Assembly (NCBI GenBank): GCA_003970805.2
Contig: CP051152.1
Span: 3,224,001-3,288,000 of the forward strand
Origin: Undibacterium piscinae
GTDB taxonomy: Bacteria > Pseudomonadota > Gammaproteobacteria > Burkholderiales > Burkholderiaceae_D
Direction: 5' to 3'
Length of the DNA: 64,000 nt
This document shows, one piece after another, positions 19,057 through 33,258 of the stretch. Every line of letters starts with the position of its first letter. Positions within the stretch are counted from its first letter, which is position 1. A program made the position numbers and the translations under genes. The notes beneath the pieces are model-generated. The model had not been told where the DNA came from and made no database searches. It was given only the letters and a program-made list of their open reading frames with translations.

Positions 19057-19088
19057 TGATTGTTTGATTGTTTGATTGTTTGATTGTT
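19057..19088. repeat. Tandem octamer TGATTGTT, four perfect copies
   Basis: Four uninterrupted copies of an 8-bp unit begin 2 bp upstream of the patatin start (minus strand) and occupy the place where its ribosome-binding site should be. Changes in copy number would alter the leader spacing. Confidence 0.9.
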
Positions 19089-19098
19089 TGGTGATTGA

Positions 19099-19674
19099 TT
19101 ATTTATTGGTATGCAGGCGTAGCATGGCTTCGTTGGTATTCCCCTCTACCATCAGCGGGACGATCTGTACGCTGCGGGCGATGGCTTCATCGATAAGCGG
19201 CTGTTCTTCCTTACGCGGCCGGTGCAGTACGAAGTCGGCTACGCCTTGCTGTAAATTCAGGGTGCGCGGATGGCCTATGCCTATCCGCAGCCGCCAGTAA
19301 TCCTGGGTGCCGAGTGCCGCCGTAATGTCCTTGAGTCCGTTATGACCACCCGAAGAGCCGCCTTTCTTGAGCTTGGCGATGCCCGGGTCGAGATCGAGTT
19401 CATCATGCACCACCAGCACCTGATCGGGCGTGAGCTTGTAAAAGCGGCATAGCGCACCTACCGACTGGCCGGAGCGGTTCATGAAAGTCTGCGGTTGCAG
19501 CAACCAGACATCTTCTGAGGCGATCTTGGTTTTGGCGACTAGCGCATTGAAATTTTTATCGCGTTGCAAACCGCTGCTGGCGAGTTGGTCAACCAGCCAG
19601 AAGCCAGCGTTGTGACGGGTTTGTTCGTATTCAGGGCCAGGGTTGCCTAGGCCGACGATGAGGCGGATGGACAT
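19099..19674 (-). CDS. pth: Peptidyl-tRNA hydrolase
   Basis: Recycles peptidyl-tRNA released from ribosomes. The 191-residue protein has [21 protein letters not shown] with catalytic His21 and Asn11, FMNRSGQSV, and [11 protein letters not shown] with the catalytic aspartate. The length is normal. It is on the same strand as uvrA, 262 bp downstream, with palindromic elements between. Confidence 0.96.
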   Translation of the reverse strand: MSIRLIVGLGNPGPEYEQTRHNAGFWLVDQLASSGLQRDKNFNALVAKTKIASEDVWLLQPQTFMNRSGQSVGALCRFYKLTPDQVLVVHDELDLDPGIAKLKKGGSSGGHNGLKDITAALGTQDYWRLRIGIGHPRTLNLQQGVADFVLHRPRKEEQPLIDEAIARSVQIVPLMVEGNTNEAMLRLHTNK

Positions 19675-19734
19675 GGATGCTTAATTTTGATTAATCTATC
19701 GTGATAATGTTGAGTGTTTCTCAAAACCCTATCC

Positions 19735-19790
19735 GCATATTCCATGTGCCTTCTGGCAGCATTTAGGCCTGTAAGCAGCATGGAATATGC
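19735..19790. repeat. 12-bp perfect inverted repeat upstream of pth
   Basis: GCATATTCCATG (19735-19746) and CATGGAATATGC (19779-19790) form a perfect stem with a 32-base loop. It could be a terminator-like hairpin or an operator half-site pair; no T run follows on either strand. Confidence 0.7.
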
Positions 19791-19803
19791 GCAGTAGTTT
19801 TTT

Positions 19804-19925
19804 GGGAACTTCTAAAAAACCTATACTCGGGCGCATCGCAGCGTTGCAAATCCTCGCAATACCGACGTATTGCTCCGGTTTGCGCCTTGCGCTGCATCCC
19901 GATTAACGGGTTTTTAGAAGTTCCC
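19804..19925. repeat. Palindromic intergenic element of about 122 bp with 17-bp terminal inverted repeats
   Basis: The ends GGGAACTTCTAAAAAACC (19804-19821) and the matching arm at 19909-19925 are inverted copies (one A differs). Inside, GCAATAC/GTATTGC (19856-19873) forms a central palindrome, and GCAGCG/CGCTGC a middle pair. This nested design is typical of a mobile palindromic repeat or small MITE rather than a plain terminator. It lies just after the uvrA stop. Confidence 0.75.
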
Positions 19926-19936
19926 TTTCGGAACCT

Positions 19937-22888
<2,952 letters not shown>

Positions 22889-23062
22889 TGGACCGCTTTC
22901 CGCTAGGTGCTGCGTGTTGATGCATATCACTACATAGGTCGTTCGCGCCCAGCATTTCTGATTTCGGGGCAAGCAACCTGCTACTATAACGGGTTTTTGA
23001 AATTTGACGCGGGTGACCTGCCTGCTTTGTTTCACGTTTTGCCTTTGTACTGCCTTTGTATT

Positions 23063-23398
23063 ATGATAAATGCAACATCACCCGATAGCTCAATCAGCGC
23101 CGAGTCGCCAGACCTTCCCGCCGGGATGAGCCGTAACGAAATTCTTGCCAGCAGTTCGCTGGCATCGATCTTTGCCTTGCGCATGCTAGGACTATTCCTG
23201 ATTTTGCCGATTTTTGCGCTGCACGCAAAAACTCTGCCGGACGGTGGCAATATGACCTTGGTCGGCTTGGCGATGGGTATCTATGGTTTAAGCCAGGCTT
23301 GCGCGCAGATTCCTTTCGGAATCGCCTCGGATAAATTTGGCCGTAAGCGCATTATCGTGATTGGTCTGATTTTGTTCGCGCTGGGCGCGCTGAGATAG
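23063..23398 (+). pseudogene. MFS transporter, truncated after about 110 residues
   Basis: N-terminal fragment of a major facilitator: a hydrophilic leader, then FALRMLGLFLILPIFALHAK and the signature loop GIASDKFGRKRIIVIG after helix 2. It stops at GALR just as helix 3 begins, where a 400-460 residue transporter should continue. No MFS sequence was found in any frame downstream, so this looks like a deletion or rearrangement breakpoint near 23390 and not a single frameshift. Confidence 0.8.
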
Positions 23399-24030
23399 TG
23401 GTTGTTTGAGCAATCGTTGTTAGATGCTAGCGGCCGTTCGGCGATTGTGCGCTGGAGCATCGTTCAAAGCCAAAAACCGGCACACTTTAAGTTGGCGACG
23501 CGTTTTGTGCGCTGCGAAGGCTTTAATTAGCCGCATTGCAGAGTTGATGAGTGGGGCCCCTGAAGTTACCGGCGCATCCCAAGTATCTTTGCCGCAAAAA
23601 GCCGTACAGTCGAACAATCAAGCGTTTGCGCTAGCTTAATTTTTGTGCAGTAAGCGCTGTTGCGCTTACTGCGAGTTAGACACAGGCAGTATTTAAGAAA
23701 AGCCCCTCCGGATTTGATCCGGAGGGGCTTTTTTGTTAAAGATATTTTGATTTCGTTGATTTCCGACAACAATATGAAATTGTTTATTCCATTATTGCGT
23801 TGCAACATAGAACTTCCTTGTTTGTTCAAGCGATGTTGGATATAAATATTGATGAAAGCCTCTAATTTACAGAATCTCCTGCCAAGTTTTAGATGTGTTT
23901 CATGTCTTATGGGCTGTCCTGATGCCGGTGATGGTAGTGGATGGGTAAATCGCTCATGATCTTAATGACCTTTTTTAATATGCGTAAATCCTGATTGACC
24001 GGATGTTCTTTCTATTAGCAGGAGACGAAA
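23399..24030. other. Gene-poor stretch with two hairpins
   Basis: Follows the MFS breakpoint. A 71-codon open frame (23424-23639) has no recognisable homology. A perfect 11-bp hairpin, GCAGTAAGCGC with TGTT loop, lies at 23647-23672. A strong terminator is at 23698-23734. The rest to the chemoreceptor start is AT-rich leader. No flagellar sigma-28 box was recognised. Confidence 0.6.
23698..23734. terminator. Strong intrinsic terminator before the chemoreceptor gene
   Basis: 16-bp perfect stem (23698-23713 with 23717-23732), loop TTG, GC-rich core CCCCTCCGG, followed by T6 on the plus strand and preceded by A4, so it could work in both directions. Confidence 0.9.
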
Positions 24031-25773
24031 ATGATAGGTTTGAATCGGATTCACCATTTGAGCATTGCCAAGCGACTCGGCATACTTATTCTTAGTGCAG
24101 TGTTCGGTATCGCTGCTTTAACTTCTATTTTTTTGTACTCTGAAAGAAAACTCATCATCGAGGAGAGGCAGAGCAATGTCAGGCAAACCATAGAAGTTGC
24201 CCATAGTCTGGTAGTGCATTATCACAGCTTGATTGAACAAACTAAGCTCAGCGAGGAAGATGCGAAACAGGCCGCGATGAAGGCCATCAGGACTTTGCGC
24301 TATGGTGACGGTGAGTACATCTGGATCAATGACATGCAGCCAAAAATGCTCATGCATCCTATCAAGCCTGAATTGGAAGGCAAGGATTTGTCCGCTACTA
24401 AAGACCCTACCGGTAAATTTTTATTTAATGAGTTTGTTGATGTGGTCAAGGCAAAAGGTGCCGGCTTTGTGTTTTACATGTGGCCTAAACCAGGCCAGGA
24501 CAAGCCGGTGCAAAAAGTATCATATGTAAAAGGCTTTGCGCCTTGGGGTTGGGTGATAGGTTCCGGCGTCTACATTGATACCGTAGACGCTACCATACAG
24601 TTGCGTTTAATCGAGTTTGCGATAGGCGCTGCGCTGTTGGCTGCTGCATTGCTGGCGGTGGGTTTATTTATTGCACGCGGACTGCTAAACCAATTGGGTG
24701 GTGAGCCTAATTATGCTGCGAATATTACACGGCACATTGCCGAAGGTGATCTGACGGTAGCGATTGAGCTCAAAAAAGCGGATGAATCGAGTCTTTTGTA
24801 TTCGATCAAAACGATGCGCGACAGTATCGGCGCCATTATCGCGCAGGTAAGGAGTGGTACCGATACGATAGCCTTGTCCTCTAAAGAGATAGCGTCGGGC
24901 AATATGGATCTGTCAGCGCGTACTGAGACTCAGGCAAGTTCACTGGAGGAAACCGCATCCTCTATGGAAGAGTTAACCGGAACCGTTAAGCAAAATGCCG
25001 ATAATGCGCGCCAGGCTAATCAACTGGCTGCGTCCGCTTCAGAGATCGCGCTTAAAGGCGGGCGTGTGGTTGCCGAAGTGGTGGCAACGATGGGTGTGAT
25101 TAATTCTTCTTCGCAAAAAATTGTGGATATCATTTCTGTCATTGATGGTATCGCTTTTCAGACCAATATTCTGGCGCTCAATGCCGCGGTTGAAGCTGCT
25201 CGCGCCGGTGAACAGGGTCGCGGTTTCGCAGTCGTTGCTTCTGAAGTGCGTAATTTGGCGCAGCGCTCCGCAAGTGCCGCAAAAGAGATCAAAACCTTGA
25301 TCAATGATTCAGTCGAAAATGTCAGACATGGCTCTCAGCTTGTAGATCAGGCCGGTGGCACCATGAATGATATTGTCGATAGTGTCCGGCATGTTACCGA
25401 CATCATGGCCGAAATTACAGCTGCTACCTCTGAGCAAACTTCCGGTATCGAACAGATTAATCTGGCGATTTCAGAAATGGATAACGTTACCCAGCAAAAT
25501 GCGGCTTTAGTCGAGCAAGCCGCAGCAGCGGCGGCTGCCATGCAGGAACAGGCTGACAAATTGACGGAGGTAGTCAGTGTGTTTAAGGTTGATGAACATA
25601 TGTCCGGAGCGTCAGCGCAAATGCAGGCGCCCCAGCGGGCACCCATAAAGACCGCGTCACGGCCGGTCCCGGTACATAAAAAACTTAGTGCAGCGAAACC
25701 TGCTGTGGCTAAAGCGGCTCCGGTTAGCCAAGCCCAAAAAGCACCGGCGGCAGATGACTGGGAAGAGTTTTGA
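24031..25773 (+). CDS. Methyl-accepting chemotaxis protein with single Cache sensor
   Basis: 580-residue chemoreceptor. Transmembrane helix 1 (about 15-36) is followed by a periplasmic sCache_2-type domain ([46 protein letters not shown]), helix 2 (about 190-212), HAMP, and a signalling domain with the invariant hairpin [32 protein letters not shown]. An Ala/Pro/Lys-rich tail ends DDWEEF, fitting the CheR/CheB docking pentapeptide. Start ATG 24031 follows AGGAGAC. Ligand unknown; sCache_2 domains often bind small organic acids. Confidence 0.95.
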   Translation: MIGLNRIHHLSIAKRLGILILSAVFGIAALTSIFLYSERKLIIEERQSNVRQTIEVAHSLVVHYHSLIEQTKLSEEDAKQAAMKAIRTLRYGDGEYIWINDMQPKMLMHPIKPELEGKDLSATKDPTGKFLFNEFVDVVKAKGAGFVFYMWPKPGQDKPVQKVSYVKGFAPWGWVIGSGVYIDTVDATIQLRLIEFAIGAALLAAALLAVGLFIARGLLNQLGGEPNYAANITRHIAEGDLTVAIELKKADESSLLYSIKTMRDSIGAIIAQVRSGTDTIALSSKEIASGNMDLSARTETQASSLEETASSMEELTGTVKQNADNARQANQLAASASEIALKGGRVVAEVVATMGVINSSSQKIVDIISVIDGIAFQTNILALNAAVEAARAGEQGRGFAVVASEVRNLAQRSASAAKEIKTLINDSVENVRHGSQLVDQAGGTMNDIVDSVRHVTDIMAEITAATSEQTSGIEQINLAISEMDNVTQQNAALVEQAAAAAAAMQEQADKLTEVVSVFKVDEHMSGASAQMQAPQRAPIKTASRPVPVHKKLSAAKPAVAKAAPVSQAQKAPAADDWEEF

Positions 25774-25791
25774 GTGTTGATGACAGACAGA

Positions 25792-25823
25792 TCACCCTGT
25801 GCATGCAGGGTGAATCTATTTTG
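25792..25823 (+). terminator. Probable terminator after the chemoreceptor gene
   Basis: Stem TCACCCTG/CAGGGTGA (25792-25799 with 25806-25813), loop TGCATG, followed by a weak T-rich tract. Confidence 0.6.
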
Positions 25824-26017
25824 AGCTAAATTTATCCAGAATTGAATTAAATTGAATTGCGTGGCGCTGCTAATTCCTAAGCGCTGCAACTTGGTTGCCG
25901 CTCAAATATGGTTTTACAAATGATTTTGTATATAGACTTAAATGGATAATTCACGGCGGAACGGTGCAAAACCGGTTCTTGTTTTACAATGCCGATTCCA
26001 TTTACCGATTGCATCTC

Positions 26018-26716
26018 ATGGCAAGACTTCCGCGCTTGGTCGTTCCGGACCAGCTACATCACATCATCCAAAAGGGCAACGATGGCAAGGTCATCTTTGC
26101 TGATCCTGAAGATTTTGTGATCTTTATCCGTTGGCTCAAAGAGGCATCGAAGCAATTTCAAGTCGCAATACATGCCTATGTATTAATGCCGGATCATCTG
26201 CATTTGTTACTCACGCCCAAGGACGATACCGGCTTGGGTAAGATGATGCAATGGATAGGGCGTCACTATGTCCCTTATTTTAATTCTAAATATCATCGCT
26301 CAGGCACTCTTTGGCAGGGAAGATATAAGGCCACTATCCTTGAGGCTGCCAAGTATTTTCTACCTTGTAGCCTGTATATCGAAAGCAACCCGGTGCGAGC
26401 AAGCCTGGTGGCCGATGCGGTGGATTACCCTTACTCAAGCTACTTGCATCATATCGGTCTGACTAATGATCCTTTGATTACCGATCATCCTGGTTATTGG
26501 GGTTTGGGAAATACGCCATTTCAGCGTGAGGCCGCTTATAAAGAGATGATGGAGCGTGGGTTATCTTCGGCTGAAGTTGCAGCATTGACAGATGCAACGC
26601 TCAAGGCTTGGTTGCTGGGGTCTGAACAATTTAAATTGGAAATGTCTAAGCTTACCTCCCGCAGAGTGGCGCCAGCGAAGCGTGGTCGTCCATCTAAGCA
26701 AACGAAGCCTGATTAG
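26018..26716 (+). CDS. REP-associated tyrosine transposase (IS200-like, Transposase_17 family)
   Basis: 232-residue HUH-type single-strand transposase. The metal-binding HxH is at residues 60-62 (MPDHLHLLL). GTLWQGRYKA (about 97-106) and SLYIESNPVRASLV (about 118-131) are family motifs, the latter with the presumed catalytic Tyr120. The tail is Lys/Arg-rich (KRGRPSKQ). I chose ATG 26018; the frame extends 41 codons upstream without similarity. Such genes usually act on short REP palindromes elsewhere in the genome, not on their own flanks. No passenger genes are visible. Confidence 0.9.
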   Translation: MARLPRLVVPDQLHHIIQKGNDGKVIFADPEDFVIFIRWLKEASKQFQVAIHAYVLMPDHLHLLLTPKDDTGLGKMMQWIGRHYVPYFNSKYHRSGTLWQGRYKATILEAAKYFLPCSLYIESNPVRASLVADAVDYPYSSYLHHIGLTNDPLITDHPGYWGLGNTPFQREAAYKEMMERGLSSAEVAALTDATLKAWLLGSEQFKLEMSKLTSRRVAPAKRGRPSKQTKPD

Positions 26717-26749
26717 CAAACGAGTAAGACAAAAAAATTTACGCAAAAT

Positions 26750-26813
26750 CACTATGTCCCCAATTTAAAAATGCAAGTTTCACTGGTTATTTAATTTGAC
26801 ACTGACCCTAATT
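26750..26813 (+). repeat. Two related direct boxes 3' of the transposase gene
   Basis: CACTATGTCCCCAATT (26750-26765) and the similar box GACACTGACCCTAATT (26798-26813) share the pattern CACT...CCC.AATT in the same orientation. Strings like these recur beside transposase genes in proteobacteria as far as I recall, so they may be recognition remnants. This is a low-certainty call. Confidence 0.45.
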
Positions 26814-26882
26814 GTTCTTGTTGTGTAATCTGCTGCGCTGCACTATTCTATGGACTACGTTATTTCTGAATGGAGAATCATT

Positions 26883-29800
26883 ATGCAAGCGCAAGGCCTG
26901 TACGACCCAGCTAATGAACACGACGCCTGCGGTGTAGGCTTTGTGGCGCATATTAAAGGCAAAAAAACTCACGCTATCGTTGAGCAAGGTTTGCTGATCC
27001 TGAAAAATCTTGATCACCGGGGTGCCGTTGGTGCCGATGCCCTGATGGGCGACGGTGCTGGTGTACTGATTCAGATCCCTGACCAGTACTATCGTGAAGA
27101 GATGGCTAAGTCTGGCGTGAATTTGCCACCTCCTGGTGAATACGGCGTGGGGATGATTTTCCTGCCTAAAGAACAAGCTTCCCGTCTGGCATGTGAGCAG
27201 GAAATCGAACGCGCGGTGCGCGCTGAAGGTCAGGTTGTGTTGGGTTGGCGCGATGTGCCTGTCGATAGCGAAATGCCAATGTCGCCTACCGTGCGCGAAA
27301 AAGAACCGGTAATCCGTCAGATTTTCATTGGCCGTGGCGCCGATATCATGGTCACTGACGCTTTGGAGCGCAAACTGTATGTGATCCGTAAGTCAGCCGT
27401 CCATGCGATTGAAGCTTTGAAACTGATCCACGGTAAGGAATATTTCGTGCCTTCGATGTCGGCGCGTACTATCGTGTACAAAGGTTTGCTGTTGGCTGAT
27501 CAGGTCGGCGTCTACTATAAAGATTTGCAAGATGAGCGCTGCGTTTCCGCGCTGGCGCTGGTGCATCAGCGTTTCTCTACCAATACCTTCCCTGAATGGC
27601 CATTAGCCCATCCTTATCGCATGATTGCGCACAACGGTGAGATTAACACCGTTAAAGGTAACTTTAACTGGATGCGTGCACGTGAAGGCGTCATGAAATC
27701 GGCCGTGTTGGGCGAAGATTTACAAAAGCTCTATCCTTTGATTTTTGAAGGCCAGTCAGACACAGCCAGTTTTGATAACGCGCTGGAACTGCTGGTAATG
27801 GCTGGTTATCCTATCGCCCAGGCGATGATGATGATGATTCCTGAAGCCTGGGAAAATCACAGCATGATGGACGACAATCGTCGTGCCTTCTACGAATACC
27901 ATGCCGCCATGATGGAACCATGGGATGGCCCTGCGGCAATGGCATTTACCGACGGTCGCCAGATCGGCGGTACTTTGGATAGAAATGGTTTGCGCCCTGC
28001 GCGTTATATCGTCACTGACGATGACTTAGTCGTTATGGCTTCGGAATCAGGCGTATTGCCGATTCCCGAATCAAAAATCATCAAAAAATGGCGCTTGCAA
28101 CCGGGCAAAATGTTTTTGATCGATCTGGAAGCCGGTCGTATCATTGACGACAAGGAAATTAAGGATACGTACGCCAATGCCAAGCCGTACAAGCAATGGA
28201 TCAAATCGGTACGCATCAAGCTAAATGAGCTAAAAGGCGAGCAAGCCGATCAGCCGGAAACCGCGACACTGCTCGATAGACAACAAGCGTTCGGCTACAC
28301 CCAGGAAGATTTGAAATTCCTGATGGCGCCTATGGCTGCCAATGGCGAAGAAGCGACTGGTTCCATGGGTAACGATTCATCGTTGGCTGTGATGTCGAAC
28401 AAACTCAAGCCTTTGTACAACTACTTTAAACAGTTGTTTGCACAGGTAACCAATCCGCCTATCGATCCTATCCGTGAAGCGATGGTGATGTCGCTGGTTT
28501 CTTTCATCGGTCCAAAACCGAATTTGTTGGATACCAATAACATCAACCCGCCTATGCGTCTGGAAGTTTCGCAGCCGGTGCTCGATTTTGCCGATATCGC
28601 CAAGTTGCGCAATATCAGCGCCAATACCGGCGGCAAATTCAAGTCCTATGAGCTCGATATCTGCTATCCGGTCGCATGGGGTAAAGACGGTATCGAAGCG
28701 CGTCTGGCTTCTATCTGCGCTGAAGTAGTTGATGCGGTTAAATCCGGTCATAACATCGTGATCATTACCGATCGCAAAATGGACGCAAATTTTGTCGCGA
28801 TCCCGGCATTGCTGGCAACTTCCACCGTGCATCAGCATTTGGTCAGCAAAGGTATGCGTACCATTACAGGTCTGGTAGTTGAGACAGGATCTGCTCGTGA
28901 GACCCATCATTTTGCCCTGTTGGCAGGCTATGGCGCGGAAGCGGTCCATCCTTACCTGGCAATGCAAACCCTGGCCGATATGGCGAAGGATTTGCCTGGT
29001 GATTTGTCGCCAGAAAAAGCCATCTACAACTACACCAAGGCGGTTGGCAAAGGCTTGATGAAAGTCATGTCCAAGATGGGTATTTCCACCTACATGTCTT
29101 ACTGTGGCGCGCAGATTTTTGAAGTCATCGGTCTCAATAAGTCTTTGGTCGACAAATACTTCAAAGGCACGGCTTCAAATGTAGAAGGTATTGGCGTCTT
29201 TGAAGTGGCGGAAGAGGCGTTGCGCCTGCATAAACTGGCCTTCGGTAATGACCCGGTATTGGCTAATGCACTCGATGCCGGCGGCGAATACGCTTACCGT
29301 GTACGTGGCGAAGACCATATGTGGACACCGGACGCGATCGCGAAATTGCAGCATTCGACGCGTTCGAATAACTTTAATTCATACAAGGAATATGCGCAGA
29401 TCATTAACGATCAATCCAAGCGCCATATGACTTTGCGCGGCCTGTTTGAATTTAAGATCGATCCGACCAAGGCAATTCCTTTGGATCAGGTTGAACCAGC
29501 CAAGGAAATCGTTAAGCGTTTCGCCACTGGTGCGATGTCGCTCGGTTCCATTAGTACTGAAGCGCATGCCACATTGGCGGTTGCGATGAACCGTATCGGT
29601 GGTAAATCGAATACCGGTGAAGGTGGTGAAGATCCTATCCGTTACCAGCAAGAGCTGAAGGGCATCCCTATCAAACAGGGTTCTACTCTGGCGTCCGTGT
29701 TGGGCAATGAAGTGGTGCAGGTAGATATTCCCCTGATCGAAGGCGATTCTTTACGCTCACGTATCAAGCAGGTGGCGTCCGGTCGTTTTGGGGTTACCGC

Positions 29801-31571
29801 TGAATACCTGGCTTCCGCTGATCAGATCCAGATCAAGATGGCACAGGGCGCCAAGCCTGGTGAAGGCGGTCAGTTGCCTGGACATAAGGTCTCTGACTAT
29901 ATCGCTAAGCTGCGTTTCTCGGTTCCTGGCGTAGGCTTGATTTCGCCGCCACCGCATCACGATATTTACTCTATCGAGGATTTGGCGCAGTTGATCCATG
30001 ATCTGAAGAACGTTAATCCTAGCGCTTCGATTTCTGTGAAATTGGTGTCCGAAGTTGGTGTCGGTACGGTTGCCGCCGGTGTTTCCAAAGCTAAGGCCGA
30101 TCACCTGGTCATCGCCGGTCATGACGGTGGTACTGGCGCTTCGCCTTTGTCATCGGTCAAGCATGCCGGTACACCGTGGGAATTGGGCTTGTCTGAAACT
30201 CAGCAGACACTGGTACTTAATGGCTTGCGTAGCCGGGTGCGGGTACAGGCTGACGGTCAGATGAAAACCGGCCGCGACGTGGTGATTGCCGCCATGCTGG
30301 GCGCTGATGAAATCGGTTTTGCGACAGCGCCATTGGTGGTTGAGGGTTGCATCATGATGCGCAAGTGTCATTTGAATACCTGCCCGGTCGGCGTTGCGAC
30401 ACAAGATCCTGAATTGCGTAAGAAATTCTCAGGTAAGCCTGAATACGTCGTCAATTATTTCTTCTTCGTCGCCGAAGAAGCGCGTCAGATTATGGCGCAA
30501 CTGGGTATCCGAACTTATGATGAATTGATCGGTCGCGTTGATTTGTTGGATAAATCCCAGGCGATCACGCACTGGAAAGCCAAGGGTCTCGATTTCAGCC
30601 GTATTTTCTATCAGCCGGAAATGCCAGCCGGTACTGAAGTGCGTCACGTAGACGTGCAAGATCATTGCCTGGAAAAAGCGCTGGATAACAAACTTATTGC
30701 GCAAGCTAAGTCCGCGCTTGATACCGGTGAAAAAGTCTCGTTTATTTCGCCTATCAAGAATCTTAACCGCACGGTTGGTGCCATGTTGTCCGGTGAAGTG
30801 GCGAAGCGTTATGGTCATGCAGGTTTGCCTGACGACACTATCCATATCCAGTTGCAAGGTACGGCCGGTCAGTCTGCCGGTGCTTTCCTGGCGCATGGCG
30901 TCACTTTGGATCTGGTGGGTGAGGGCAATGACTACGTCGGAAAAGGTTTGTCCGGCGGTCGTATCATCATCCGTCCGAATACCGAATTCCGTGGTTGGGC
31001 GGTAGATAACATCATCTGCGGCAATACCGTGTTGTATGGCGCGATCGCGGGTGAAGCTTTCATCAATGGCGTCGCCGGTGAACGTTTTGCCGTACGTAAC
31101 TCTGGTGCCGTAACCGTGGTTGAAGGTACTGGTGATCATGGTTGTGAATACATGACCGGCGGTACAGTGATCGTGCTGGGCAATACCGGACGCAATTTTG
31201 CTGCCGGTATGTCAGGCGGGATTGCGTATGTCTATGATCCTGATGGCGAGTTCGAAGCCAAGTGCAATATGTCTATGGTGACACTGGAACCCGTATTAGC
31301 CGGCGATGTGCAATTGGCTAGTATGGATAAAGCGATCTGGCATAGCGCTCTGCGTGGCGGAGAAGGCGAAACGGATGAAGCGATCTTGCGTAGTTTGCTG
31401 GAGCGTCATTTCAAACATACCGGTAGTACCCGTGCCCGTAATTTGCTTGATGACTGGGCTCGTAGCCGCGCTAAGTTTGTCAAGGTCTTCCCGACTGAAT
31501 ACAAACGGGCGCTTGGCGAAATGTATGCAGCTAAACAGTTGCTGATACAAAACGAAAAAGTCGCTGCATAG
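26883..31571 (+). CDS. gltB: Glutamate synthase (NADPH) large subunit
   Basis: 1562-residue alpha subunit. It makes two glutamates from glutamine and 2-oxoglutarate, with FMN and a 3Fe-4S cluster. A 15-residue propeptide precedes the catalytic Cys16 ([12 protein letters not shown]). Domains in order: glutaminase (to about 430), central, synthase with [23 protein letters not shown] and the cluster cysteines in [19 protein letters not shown], and the C-terminal beta-helix ([18 protein letters not shown]). Start ATG 26883 follows TGGAGAATC. Co-oriented with gltD 97 bp downstream. Confidence 0.97.
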   Translation: MQAQGLYDPANEHDACGVGFVAHIKGKKTHAIVEQGLLILKNLDHRGAVGADALMGDGAGVLIQIPDQYYREEMAKSGVNLPPPGEYGVGMIFLPKEQASRLACEQEIERAVRAEGQVVLGWRDVPVDSEMPMSPTVREKEPVIRQIFIGRGADIMVTDALERKLYVIRKSAVHAIEALKLIHGKEYFVPSMSARTIVYKGLLLADQVGVYYKDLQDERCVSALALVHQRFSTNTFPEWPLAHPYRMIAHNGEINTVKGNFNWMRAREGVMKSAVLGEDLQKLYPLIFEGQSDTASFDNALELLVMAGYPIAQAMMMMIPEAWENHSMMDDNRRAFYEYHAAMMEPWDGPAAMAFTDGRQIGGTLDRNGLRPARYIVTDDDLVVMASESGVLPIPESKIIKKWRLQPGKMFLIDLEAGRIIDDKEIKDTYANAKPYKQWIKSVRIKLNELKGEQADQPETATLLDRQQAFGYTQEDLKFLMAPMAANGEEATGSMGNDSSLAVMSNKLKPLYNYFKQLFAQVTNPPIDPIREAMVMSLVSFIGPKPNLLDTNNINPPMRLEVSQPVLDFADIAKLRNISANTGGKFKSYELDICYPVAWGKDGIEARLASICAEVVDAVKSGHNIVIITDRKMDANFVAIPALLATSTVHQHLVSKGMRTITGLVVETGSARETHHFALLAGYGAEAVHPYLAMQTLADMAKDLPGDLSPEKAIYNYTKAVGKGLMKVMSKMGISTYMSYCGAQIFEVIGLNKSLVDKYFKGTASNVEGIGVFEVAEEALRLHKLAFGNDPVLANALDAGGEYAYRVRGEDHMWTPDAIAKLQHSTRSNNFNSYKEYAQIINDQSKRHMTLRGLFEFKIDPTKAIPLDQVEPAKEIVKRFATGAMSLGSISTEAHATLAVAMNRIGGKSNTGEGGEDPIRYQQELKGIPIKQGSTLASVLGNEVVQVDIPLIEGDSLRSRIKQVASGRFGVTAEYLASADQIQIKMAQGAKPGEGGQLPGHKVSDYIAKLRFSVPGVGLISPPPHHDIYSIEDLAQLIHDLKNVNPSASISVKLVSEVGVGTVAAGVSKAKADHLVIAGHDGGTGASPLSSVKHAGTPWELGLSETQQTLVLNGLRSRVRVQADGQMKTGRDVVIAAMLGADEIGFATAPLVVEGCIMMRKCHLNTCPVGVATQDPELRKKFSGKPEYVVNYFFFVAEEARQIMAQLGIRTYDELIGRVDLLDKSQAITHWKAKGLDFSRIFYQPEMPAGTEVRHVDVQDHCLEKALDNKLIAQAKSALDTGEKVSFISPIKNLNRTVGAMLSGEVAKRYGHAGLPDDTIHIQLQGTAGQSAGAFLAHGVTLDLVGEGNDYVGKGLSGGRIIIRPNTEFRGWAVDNIICGNTVLYGAIAGEAFINGVAGERFAVRNSGAVTVVEGTGDHGCEYMTGGTVIVLGNTGRNFAAGMSGGIAYVYDPDGEFEAKCNMSMVTLEPVLAGDVQLASMDKAIWHSALRGGEGETDEAILRSLLERHFKHTGSTRARNLLDDWARSRAKFVKVFPTEYKRALGEMYAAKQLLIQNEKVAA

Positions 31572-31668
31572 TCAAGAGCGAGAGCATCCGGCACCCGTGT
31601 CGGATGCACGCTCCTGTGCATTTCAGGAATGAATGGGCGCATGGCCCGCAATAAAATTGAGGTGGAAA

Positions 31669-33132
31669 ATGGGTAAAATCACTGGTTTCATGGAATATAA
31701 GCGCTTGCAGGAAGCAAGCGAAGCGCCGCAGTTACGCAAGAAGCATTACAAGGAATTTTCATTGCATTTGGCAGATGATCAGGCAAAGATACAGGCCGCA
31801 CGCTGCATGGATTGCGGTATTCCTTTCTGTAACAACGGCTGCCCGGTAAATAACATCATTCCGGACTGGAATGACCTGGTCTACAACGGCAACTACAAGC
31901 TGGCTTTGGAGACGCTGCATTCAACCAATAATTTTCCGGAATTTACCGGACGCATCTGCCCGGCCCCGTGTGAATCTGCCTGTACCTTAGGGATCAATGA
32001 TGATGCCGTCGGTATCAAATCGATTGAGCATTTCATCATCGACAAAGGCTGGGAAAACGGCTGGGTAGTTCCACAGGTTTCTGCAGTCAAGACCGGCAAG
32101 AAAATTGCCGTGGTTGGTTCTGGTCCTGCCGGACTGGCTGCCGCACAGCAGTTAGCGCGTGTTGGTCATGATGTCACCGTATTTGAAAAGAATGATCGCG
32201 TTGGCGGCTTGCTGCGTTACGGCATTCCAGATTTTAAAATGGAGAAATCCCATATCGATCGCCGCGTGGAGCAGATGCAGGCAGAAGGTGTCACCTTCCG
32301 TACCAGCGTTTTTGTCGGTAAGGATTTTCCAGCGAATATCACTAACTGGTCAAAAGAAACGATTTCGCCAGCGCAACTGCAAAAAGATTTTGATGCAGTG
32401 ATCATTGCCGGTGGCGCAGAGCAGCCGCGTGACTTGCCGGTTCCTGGTCGTGAACTGAAAGGTGTGCATTTTGCGATGGACTTCCTGCCCTTGCAAAACA
32501 AAGTCAATGCCGGCGATAAGTTGAAAGATCAATTAATGGCGAGCGGCAAGCATGTGGTCGTCATCGGTGGTGGTGATACTGGTTCGGATTGCGTGGGAAC
32601 CTCGAATCGTCATGGTGCCAAATCAGTCACGCAATTTGAATTAATGCCGCAGCCACCAGAGCAAGAGAATAAGCCACTGGTATGGCCGTATTGGCCGACC
32701 AAATTGCGCACCTCTTCTTCGCATGAAGAAGGTTGCGAGCGTGATTGGGCAGTTGCCACCAAACGTCTGGAAGGCAAAGGCGGCAAGGTAGAGAAGTTGA
32801 TCGCCTGCCGCGTTGAATGGAAAGACGGCAAGATGCAGGAAGTGCCGGATTCCGAATTTGAAATGAAAGCCGATCTGGTGTTGTTGGCGATGGGATTTGT
32901 TTCGCCGGTACAGCAAGTTCTTGACGCCTTTGGTGTCAGCATGGATGCGCGCGGGAATGCCAAGGCGACTACCGATGGCGAAGGATGTTATCTGACTAAT
33001 GTTGCCAAGGTTTACGCGGCAGGTGACATGCGTCGCGGCCAATCGCTGGTGGTATGGGCGATCCGCGAAGGTCGTCAATGCGCACGTGAAGTCGATGTCG
33101 CCTTGATGGGTGAATCTGTGTTGCCGCGGTAA
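31669..33132 (+). CDS. gltD: Glutamate synthase small subunit
   Basis: 487-residue beta subunit that passes electrons from NADPH through FAD and two 4Fe-4S clusters to GltB. Cluster cysteines are in [17 protein letters not shown] and [13 protein letters not shown] site [21 protein letters not shown] site [12 protein letters not shown]; late motif [17 protein letters not shown]. Start ATG 31669 behind GAGGTGG; an in-frame ATG at 31633 would lie in the spacer and lacks support. Confidence 0.97.
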   Translation: MGKITGFMEYKRLQEASEAPQLRKKHYKEFSLHLADDQAKIQAARCMDCGIPFCNNGCPVNNIIPDWNDLVYNGNYKLALETLHSTNNFPEFTGRICPAPCESACTLGINDDAVGIKSIEHFIIDKGWENGWVVPQVSAVKTGKKIAVVGSGPAGLAAAQQLARVGHDVTVFEKNDRVGGLLRYGIPDFKMEKSHIDRRVEQMQAEGVTFRTSVFVGKDFPANITNWSKETISPAQLQKDFDAVIIAGGAEQPRDLPVPGRELKGVHFAMDFLPLQNKVNAGDKLKDQLMASGKHVVVIGGGDTGSDCVGTSNRHGAKSVTQFELMPQPPEQENKPLVWPYWPTKLRTSSSHEEGCERDWAVATKRLEGKGGKVEKLIACRVEWKDGKMQEVPDSEFEMKADLVLLAMGFVSPVQQVLDAFGVSMDARGNAKATTDGEGCYLTNVAKVYAAGDMRRGQSLVVWAIREGRQCAREVDVALMGESVLPR

Positions 33133-33227
33133 TTGAAGATATTGGCTGGAAAGGAGCTACTTGATTGTTAGGATGGTTTTTGCGAGGACAATTAATATCC
33201 TGATAGCAGTTTTTTTGCACTGAGTAC

Positions 33228-33258
33228 AAAACCCTGCGTTTCTGGCGCAGGGTTTTTT
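33228..33258 (+). terminator. Intrinsic terminator after gltD
   Basis: 11-bp stem AAAACCCTGCG/CGCAGGGTTTT (33228-33238 with 33246-33256), loop TTTCTGG, with the T run extending to 33258. It closes the gltBD unit. Confidence 0.9.

Noticed and set aside
22889..23035. N-terminal extension of UvrA
   Set aside because: It covers the divergent promoter region and is not conserved in UvrA.
23424..23639. 71-codon open frame after the truncated MFS gene
   Set aside because: No recognisable family and no ribosome-binding site; an overlapping minus-strand frame is equally long.
28377..31139. Long antisense open frames within gltB
   Set aside because: Products are low-complexity and unlike known families; the plus strand encodes a complete conserved GltB.
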